Under the pieces are notes generated by a model, which searched no databases, had not been told where the DNA came from, and saw only the letters and a program-made list of their open reading frames with translations. 64,000 nucleotides of DNA from Paraphaeosphaeria minitans (lineage: Eukaryota; Ascomycota; Dothideomycetes; Pleosporales; Didymosphaeriaceae): positions 1-64,000 of the forward strand of contig WJXW01000002.1 of assembly GCA_015832175.1 (NCBI GenBank). The letters run 5' to 3'. This document shows positions 56,022-64,000 of the stretch, piece by piece; within the stretch, counting starts at the first letter, position 1; the number at the start of each line of letters is the position of its first letter. A program made the translations under genes and the position numbers.

Positions 56022-59000
56022 CTAGTAACTTTTCTTTTGTGCGATAGCCTATGTTTATTATATGCTTCCCTTTTCTGTCCTTTTCTATCTATATAGTTGG
56101 CCTTCCCCTATTAGAACAGGTTGTGGGGTAGGTGCAGTGTTACTATGCGGCAGAGGTCCTATTTACACCTACTCTTGTGCAAATAGGTAGTAATAGCTAA
56201 CCTACTTAGTTTTTACCTTACCCCTTTATATAGTAGCAGAGCCGCATTATATAATAAGGCTCTTTCTAGGTATGTGCCTTATGCGCAAACAAAAGGTAGG
56301 GTGTTAAGTAATATAATACTTAGCGCTAGGTCTTAGTAAGTAGGTATAAAAGGATGTCTCTTAGCTCCTCTAAACTCTCTCTCCTTTATCCCACTTTAAC
56401 GTACGTGTACCTTCCTCCCTTCTTTCCTTATTCTTTTTAGTATTCTAGTGTCTAGTAGCTAGTGCTCTATTACTAGTAAATATGTATAGCTTTTTTATAT
56501 AATACTGATTTTTAATAAGATATATATACACACACACACACTTACTATTATATAATAGCTAATAATACTATTAGTCTATTAGGCGCTAGTGCCCTTACTA
56601 CTAGTATCTTTGTGCTAGTTATTATAGGCTAGACTAGATTACGCATCTAGATTAACCTCCCTACTAGTTTACTTAGTATAAGGGCCTTTATATAGAGCCT
56701 AGTAGTAGATATATAATAAATCTTCTAGAGCATCTTTGTTTTTATTATATAATACTAATAGGTGTAGGACAAAGAGGCTAAGGTGGCCTAAATGCCCTCT
56801 TAGGATATTATTATGCAAATCCTAGTTAGTATAAACCTCTAGCAGTAGGCTGCTTACATTATATAATATAAGGGATATTAGTAAGTAGTGCTTATCTAGT
56901 TACGTGGCTAAGTTTAAAATAAGTCTTATACTTACTTATACAGCACTACTAATGCTAGTAATTAGGTGTTCCTAGATTATTATATAATCCTAAGTTATAA
57001 GTCTAGATTGTGCAGTGCCTATATATAGAAGTTGTACAGTACTTATTGTAAGCGTTATATATAGGGAGGGGTGAATGTCTTTGTCGCATAAAGGGGTAGG
57101 TAGGCCTAGTCTTAAAATATCTAAATTATTAATATAGAAAATATATTCTTTAATGTCTTTGTATAATCTCCTATAATGTGTTCCCTCTCTTATAATAGAA
57201 CTATAATGTTGAATTAGTAGTAAAGCTTATATAGCCTAAAAATAAATGTGTCTGTGCGAAGTTGTAGCAAGTTAGATAGAAGAAAAGAAAAAAAAAATTT
57301 TTTTTTTAAAATAGTAAGTAAAATAATAAAAGAAATGTTATATAGTAGAGTAGTTACTCTATTATGTGGTTCTTGTTAATTCTGTCTACTAAAGCCTTAA
57401 TAGTAATGTGTAGTTTATTTGTTAAGATTAGTGTTTAGAGTGCCTAGTTAGGTGCTTTCTTTATATAAGTATTAGTAGAATTATCTTTGCTATTAATCTA
57501 CCTAATCTCTGTAATTTCCTGTTTTTTATACGACTCCCTAATTAACATAATGTTAATTATAAGGCGTTTTTTATTTATAGTGCCTAGTTGTACAAGGCAT
57601 TTATACGGGGATTTCGAGTTAGTATAGACTATAATAGGAATTAGGGGGATCTAAAGTGTTTATATAATCTATTAGAGTGTTATACTTAATATAATTATAT
57701 TATTAAAACTGCCTACTAGACTATATAATTCGCTTGCTAGAACACTTCTAGTTACTTTTTTACACTTTACTAAGTTCTAGTAGATAATGTTGCCACAGAT
57801 TTTAAAGTCCTAAGTTATTATGTGATGTTCTTCTGCTAGTATAATAATAAAGCTAAGCTATAAGCTTAGGTCTCTGTTATTAGTAAAAGAGCTATTTGTA
57901 AAGATAAACAGCTTTGTGCAACCTAGGTTAAGTAGAATAAATTTTAGTCCTCTTTATATATTCTGAATTTGCTAGTTTAAACGTATGTTTAGTGCCTTAA
58001 TATTTTCTTCTATTAGTACTATTGTTTGCGTAGCAATAGACAGGTTGAATGTTGCTTCTAGTTAGTAAACTAAAGAGATATATACACCTCTTACTTATTA
58101 TGTAATATATTAGTGTGTAGTGTTTTTGTCCTAGGGATTAATTGTGCGAAGGCTTTTAGCCTGTCCCTTCTATTCTAGGGTAATAATACTCTAGGTAAGT
58201 TGGATTTTACCTCTATTAAACTTAATTGCCCTATCTTATATTAGGACGCTTTTATCCTTTATATAAAACTTTATAGTATAGAGTTACTTCTCTTCTTATT
58301 ATGTAAAGCTTTCTGTAACTACACTAAGGGTGTTATTAGTCTAGAGTCTAGTAATACTAAATATGTTAGGTCCCTTATCTATAATAAGTAGGCATAGGTC
58401 GTACGTTAACACATGTATCCTTAGTTTCTCCTTATAGTAGTTATAGTATGTCTTAAACTAGTAGAGACCTAATTCTGCTGCGCTATACAGAGGTTATACA
58501 ACTTATAGAATTATATTTAGTAAGAAGAAATTACGCATTTCTACTAGTAGTTAGGCGTATAATATGCGAAGAAGTTTGTTAGTAGACTATATATAGGCCT
58601 AAGTAATGTCCTTAAGCTTAATGTGCATGTTGTACAACTAAATTAGTGTTATAGAAAGAGCTAATAGTAACCTCTAGCTTATACGCTAGATAGTAGGGGA
58701 TTATATAAAGATCTCTTTTTTTTCTTTATCTAAATAGCTAGCAAAGACAAGTCTTAATTTCTTATATAGTTAGGTTGTTTTGCCTTTAATTTCTTATATA
58801 AGACGTAGGTTAAAGATACAGCTAGGTTGTTTATTAGGGTTGTATAATAAGATTTTAAAAGTGCTATTAGTAATAAGGGCATTTATTTCTGCCATATCTA
58901 ATTCTTTAAAGGGCTAGCTAGGTGTAGTAATAACACTATCTATATAAAGCTTTAGTGTAAGTTTAAAGTTATCTTTTCCTTTTTAGGTAATAAACTAGGT

Positions 59001-60400
59001 GTTTAGTCTTTCTAATCTTTATTAAGCTTTACCTAATTATGTAACTATAGTAGTTTAGTCCTTTCTAGGTCTTCTCCTTAGCCTTGGCTTTAGAGCTTTA
59101 ATTTATGCGGCTATAGGAGTATCTATATTCTATAGTTCCTATGTGCTGTCTTTAGTTGCGTAATAGTATAGTTTAACCTATATATAGTGTAGTTTTAGAG
59201 GTTTATTTTTAAGCTCTAGAATAATATCTCTTTCTTTAATACTCTTAATCTTATATAGTTCTTACTATCCCTTCTTTGCTCTCTAGGCTATGACTTTTAA
59301 GCCTAGTGGGAGTGCAAGGGTTCTGTGTAATAATAGGCTATTCTTAGTGTTAATTATATAAGTAACTTTAACTTTAGCTCTGTCCTTCTTAAGTATTTTT
59401 ATTACTTTCTAAACTACATTAGCTTAGGTAATTAGTTCTAGTAAGGGTGGAGAGTCCTTATTAATCCTTAGGTAGGCACTAAAGACTAGGAGGGTAGGTA
59501 CTATGCTATTAGGCCTAGCTATATTATTTAGTGCCTTTACTACTATCTATAGCACTGTCTTATTATCTATATAACTATTAATCTTAGCTCTTAGAATATT
59601 ATACACTTAGTGTAGTAGTATATATACTCTTTTAATCTTGCCTATAGTCTAATGTGCCTTTACTAGTATTTGCCTATATTCTACCCTAACTATCTTCGCA
59701 CGATTCTAAAACTTATTAGAAGCGAAATTAATTCCTAGGTTATAGATAATGTAATCTAGTGGGCCTTAGTATATATTAATCCAGTATCTTATTAAGGTAT
59801 CCTAGGTGTCTTGTGCAGTTATTAATCTTAGGAATTAGGCTGCCTAAAATAATATGTCTATATTAATAACATGCAGGACATCCCTTTTACTAATTCATAT
59901 AATATTAATAATAATCTTATAGTTAAAGTATAAGTTATTTTAGATAGAGAACTTAAAGCGTCTTAGCGCTTAGTTATATAACTAGTAGTAGTAATAGAAC
60001 TTTTTTACTTCTTCTAGTATAGAGCTCTCTACTTTATGCCCTACCTAAGTAAGAAGCTTATATAGTCTTTCTGTCTAAGAGTGTCTAAAATAGTGGTGTA
60101 GGCGTTAGAGTTCTGTCTCTATAAAGAAGAGAGCTAATTCCTTATTACTAAGGTTAAAGAAGGAGTGACCCTACTTTTATATAACTAGAACTATTATACT
60201 GTCCCTTTATACAATAATATCTAGGATGTTATTAAAGTATACTCTAAGTCTGTTAGCATCTACTAGCGATAGCAGGAATAGTGTTAGGGAGTTAAGAATA
60301 TAGTAGGTTACTATTACTATAGGGTTAGTAATTTGTATAGTGCCTAGAGATGTCTAAGAACTTTATCCTCTAAAGCTAATATTAGTAGATCCTAGTAACT
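56022..60400 (-). pseudogene. pol of the inner copia
   Basis: Reading the minus strand from the right, the protease remnant lies at about 60395-60220 (SLGTIQITNPIVIVTYYILN). The GAG-pre-integrase segment is at about 60180-60060 (GHSFFNLSNKEL, then a LHRRFGHP-like motif read as LHHYFRHS). Integrase runs at about 60000-59480. A linker follows. RT lies at about 58980-58110, with ITQAYIQSTNKLLRILYAQ-like sequence. RNase H and the 3' end fill 58100-56022 but are not legible in detail. This is the copia domain order (integrase before RT). The frame is broken by TAG and TAA at former Gln and Trp codons. Confidence 0.85.
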
Positions 60401-62746
60401 AGTCTACTTTAGTAGTTAGGTTTTTGTGTAAGTAGGCAGTAAGCTAGTCCTTTTCTATTATAGATATTTATACGGCGCCTATATCCTAGAGTTCTCCTTA
60501 GTACTTTGTATAATACTAACTAGCTAGAGTAAATAGTTGTGTAGGTTTCTCTGTATTCTTATTATCCTTACTATATTAGATGTCTTCGCTAGTTGTGCGA
60601 TAAAAGTAGGTAGTAGAAGTAAGGTATAAGGTAGCTTTCTGTGCTTCTTCTTTATTACTCTATTAGTCTTATTTATCTTCCTCCTCTTTTGTGTAATAGT
60701 CTTCTTCCTCTAGCTCTTCTTTAAAGTTAAGGTTATATACTTATATATTTATAGTAGAGGGTTTATATTTATAAAAGTTAGTATATAATAATATGTATTA
60801 CCTTCTAGCTTACTAGGTATCCTTTAGTAGATAGTTAGTAGACTAGCATCCTTCTTTATAGTATATAAAGCATTTCTACTTTATATAAAAGCTTAAACTT
60901 CTAAAGTTACCTCTTCCTTTTAGTCTAAAGATTAATCTACCTCTAGAGGGGCTAGATCCTCTTATGTAATTAGGATTATTATATTATTAATTAGTGTAGT
61001 ACACCTTTTTACTATCTTAGAGGAACTATAACTTCTTCCTATCTTTAGTAACTTAAAGTAATGTATAAAGGTCACTAAGTAAGCCTTTTACTATATTTTT
61101 AGGGTTAAATATAGTTTATTTAAGGTTAGGATAGCTGCGGTATACTTATATAATAGTAGTGTGTAGTTATAATTTACTACTAAAGCCTTGTCTAAAAGCC
61201 CTTTAGGCTAAGGTAAGCTTGTTAATTATTACTTCTAGGGCCTTATACGATGTAGTAGCTAGATTATTCTTTTTATAGTGTTTAAAGGTAAAAGTGGTCT
61301 AGTCTATCTAGTACTAATTATAATTAACACTAGTGTTAAAGTGCCTGTTTAGTCTGTTATATAATTTATCCTATCAAAGTCCTAGTCTAATATTGTGTAG
61401 GTAGTAGGTACTCACACGATTAGAAAGAATTCCTAGAAAGATGTTTATATACTAGTCCTATAGTATACCTAGCCTATAGTATAGTTCTCTAAAGACTTTT
61501 GCCTTATCTACTAGGATATTATACAGCCTACTAGTATAGTTATTCTCTTTACTCTAAGCCTTCTAAAAGAGAATAATCTTGTCTAGCTAGATATAAGCAT
61601 AATCTCCTAGTTATTAAGAAGACTAGAAGTGTCTAGCCTCTTTGTACAATATAGTTTATTAGGCAAAAGTAGTTTAGGTTTTAGGCTGCTGCCACTAGTA
61701 TAGCTCTATATATAGTGTCTCTGTCCTTACATGTATAGGGATAGGCCCTAGCTGTGCTCTATATATATATACATTACCTATAGATAGTGTAGGTTACATT
61801 ATTAGGATCGTGTAAAGCGGTTTAGGTTATAGTTGCAGAGTTATTATACGAAGGGTCTATAGCTTATAGTTAAACTGTAATAGTTTAAAGAGTTTCTTTG
61901 CATAGGTGTCTTTTGTTATAGAATTAGTAGTAATAAAGCCTTCCTTTATAAGAAAAGTAATAAGCTCTCTTCTTACTATATAACTAATTTTATTAAAAGT
62001 TCTCTCCTTCTAGTTATTAAAATCTTTAGTAAAAAAAGAGATTACTTCTTTACCTTTAAGGCTGCTTACGCGGTATTACGCAATTATATATACTATATAA
62101 GTATTTAGCTATTTTAGAGAAAGGGTAGGTGGCTGTATAAATCCACTCTATCCACCTAGTACTTTTGTGCGATCTCTCCTCTTAAAGTAATAGCCTTAAT
62201 ATTTATTACTTTCTCTACTTATTAAAGCTATATTGCTTTAGCTTTATCTTTCTACTAAGGAGGTAGTATTAATTATTACATAACGTCCTTAGGTTGTAGT
62301 TCCTTTAATAAGTCTCCTAGTCTTAAGGCTATGTTATTATTGTCTTTTTTAGTCGTGCGACGTGTCTGCGTTTAGTTGTCGCTGGTTTAATTATGCAATA
62401 TGTTTTTTAGGGTTATAAATATGCTCACTATCTTCTTTCTTTTCTGTAGAATAGCTTAGACTAGATTGTGCGACTCTTTAGAAATATGTGCGCTTTGTTT
62501 CTACTTATTATATAATCTAAAATTTAATCTCTAGTAAAGGTATTATCTCCTTTCTTTTCTATAGAATAGCTTAGACTAGATTATGCGACTCTTTATAGAT
62601 GTGCGCGCTTTGTTTCTACTTATTATACAATCTGAAATTTAATCTCTAGTAAAGGTAACAATATAGAGCCTGTGTATCTAGCTTATAAGGCGCTCTGTCT
62701 TTAGACTTTGCTAGTTTACAGTTAATTAGAATTAACTACTAATTAG
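60401..62746 (-). pseudogene. gag region of the inner copia
   Basis: It lies between the protease and the 5' LTR. The 61570-62746 part is the piece retained in both deleted derivatives (15770-16847 and 39985-41187), so it probably includes the leader and packaging region. A unit of about 115 bp (tatctcctttcttttctatagaatagc) is duplicated at 62430-62650. I could not assign a zinc knuckle with confidence. Confidence 0.6.
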
Positions 62747-62984
62747 TGTTAGTTTGGCTTAATCTGTAATTAAGTATTTAAGGGTTAATAGTATACTATT
62801 GTGTAAAGGGTAAGAAGTAGGTTTAATTAATTATGTCTAGTCTATTGTATAAAGGGGCACTAAGGGCTTTATAAAGTCTCTGCCTCTTAGCGCTAACCTA
62901 AGTAGTGGGTCCTTATGTGGGTCCCTATAGGTAGGTAGGCCCCCACTTCACCTAGTGCTACTTGTACAATAAACTATATAGACA
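62747..62984 (-). repeat. 5' LTR of the inner copia
   Basis: 238 bp, tgttagtttggctt to ctatatagaca. Same length and unit count as the 3' LTR. Confidence 0.93.
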
Positions 62985-62989
62985 TTTAG

Positions 62990-64000
62990 TGCCTTAATAT
63001 CTTCTTCTATTAGTACTATTATTTGCGCAGTAATAGATAGGTTAAATGTTACTTCTAGTTAGTAAACTAAAGAGATATATACACCTCTTACTTATTATAT
63101 AATATATTAGTGTGTAGCGTCTTTGTCCTAGGGATTAATTATGCGAAGGCTTTTAGCCTATCCCTTCTATTCTAGAGTAATAACACCCTAAGTAAGTTAG
63201 ATTTTACCTCTATTAAACTTAATTACCCTATTTTATGTTAAGACGCTTTTGTCCTTCGTATAAAACTTTATAGTATAGAGCTACTCCTCTTCTTATTATA
63301 TAAAGCTTTCTGTAACTATACTAAGGGTGTTATTAGTCTAGAGTCTAGTAATACTAAACATATTAGGTCCCTTATCTATAATAAGTAGGTATAGGTCGTA
63401 CGTTAACACATGTATTCTTAGTTTCTCCTTATAGTAGTTGTGGTATATCTTAAACTAGTAGAGACCTAATTCTGCTACGCTATATAGAGGTTATATAACT
63501 TATAGAATTATATTTAGTGGGAAGAAATCGCGCATTTCTACTAGTAGTTAGGCGTATAATGTGCAAAGAAGTTTATTAGTAGACTATATATAGGCCTAAG
63601 TAATATCCCTAAGCTTAATATATATATTATACAACTAAATTAGTGTTATAAAAAGAGCTAATAGTAACCTCTAGCTTATACGCTAGATAGTAGAGGATTA
63701 TATAAAGATCTCCTTTTTTTCTTTGTCTAAATAGCTAGCAAAGACAAGTCTTAATTTCTTATATAGTTAGGTTATCTTACCTTTAATCTCTCGTACAAGA
63801 CGTAGGTTAAAGATACAGCTAGATTGTTTATTAGGGTTGTATAACAAGATTTTAAAAGTGCTATTAGTAATAAGGGTATTTATTTCTACCACATCTAATT
63901 CTTTAAAGGGCTAGCTAGGTATAGTAATAATACTATCTATATAAAGCTTTAGTGTAAGCTTAAAGTTATTCTTTTCTTTTTAGGTAATAAACTAGGTGTT
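62990..64000 (-). pseudogene. Outer copia pol, RT part (partial)
   Basis: Matches 57990-59000 of the inner copia (RT and pre-RT linker) from gccttaatatcttcttctatt to taataaactaggtgtt. It continues past the window edge. Confidence 0.85.

Larger units (their letters stand above)
55784..62984 (-). mobile_element. Inner copia element, complete, inserted into its own family
   Basis: 7201 bp with two 238-bp LTRs (one 74-bp unit each) and an exact 5-bp target duplication, tttag (55779-55783 and 62985-62989). Pol reads on the minus strand. It has all parts from gag to RNase H. It sits in the RT/RNase H region of the outer copia. Confidence 0.95.
53503..64000 (-). mobile_element. Outer copia element, interrupted, running off the window
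   Basis: Its 3' LTR is 53503-53814 (312 bp, two 74-bp units). Its internal DNA is 53815-55783 (3' end and RNase H side) and resumes at 62990-64000 (RT side). The two parts are joined by deleting the inner copia at 55784-62984 with its tttag duplication. The inner element carries the same continuous sequence at 57975-58010, which confirms the join. The 5' part lies beyond 64000. Confidence 0.92.

Noticed and set aside
1..64000. tRNA, rRNA or other structured RNA genes
   Set aside because: No convincing tRNA A/B boxes, rRNA segments or other RNA gene signatures were seen on either strand.

Overview
This window is the end of a chromosome of a filamentous ascomycete with strong repeat-induced point mutation (RIP). 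Position 1 starts in a (CCCTAA)n telomere. Nearly everything between it and position 64000 is AT-rich transposon relic in which CpA has become TpA on both strands: Gln and Trp codons are now stops, and Cys and His codons of known motifs are now Tyr. A Leptosphaeria-like Dothideomycete with AT-rich compartments is a reasonable guess, but that is inference from style, not from a marker gene.

Layout. Positions 1-1690 hold the telomere, a short junction and AT-rich repeats. Positions 1690-5900 hold a long degenerate coding relic that I could not identify. Positions 6433-11580 hold a Ty1/copia pol relic with one LTR. Positions 11845-43322 are a nested stack. A Ty3/gypsy chromovirus ('A') was interrupted by a deleted copia element, by a small 0.4-kb insertion and by a second chromovirus family ('C', 20131-42236). 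C was in turn hit by chromovirus 'A2' (21935-28507, TSD tatac), a copia solo LTR (28703-28940, TSD ctatc), minus-strand chromovirus 'E' (29838-36526, TSD ctacg) and another deleted copia element (39186-41499, TSD tatag). Removing the inserts brings A and C back to about 6.8 and 6.3 kb, normal full lengths.

Positions 44300-47525 are the only GC-balanced island free of RIP. It holds the one convincing intact gene, a minus-strand secreted glycine/histidine-rich protein with a probable short intron that restores a signal peptide and a Kex2-type KR site. Its left edge carries short telomere-like repeats. Positions 47570-53502 hold a Fot1/pogo DNA transposon relic, LTR fragments, the 3' end of a third chromovirus type and a gag-only relic ('F'). 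Positions 53503-64000 are a copia element on the minus strand with a complete member of the same family (55784-62984) inserted in it, flanked by an exact TSD (tttag).

The most interesting recurring structure is in the chromoviruses. Each subfamily carries, between pol and the 3' LTR, an ORF on the strand opposite to pol that encodes a Cys-rich segment followed, in A2 and E, by a charged coiled coil. The subfamilies differ mainly in this antisense gene and the adjoining U3. Element A appears to combine the 5' LTR of one type with the antisense gene and 3' LTR of another.
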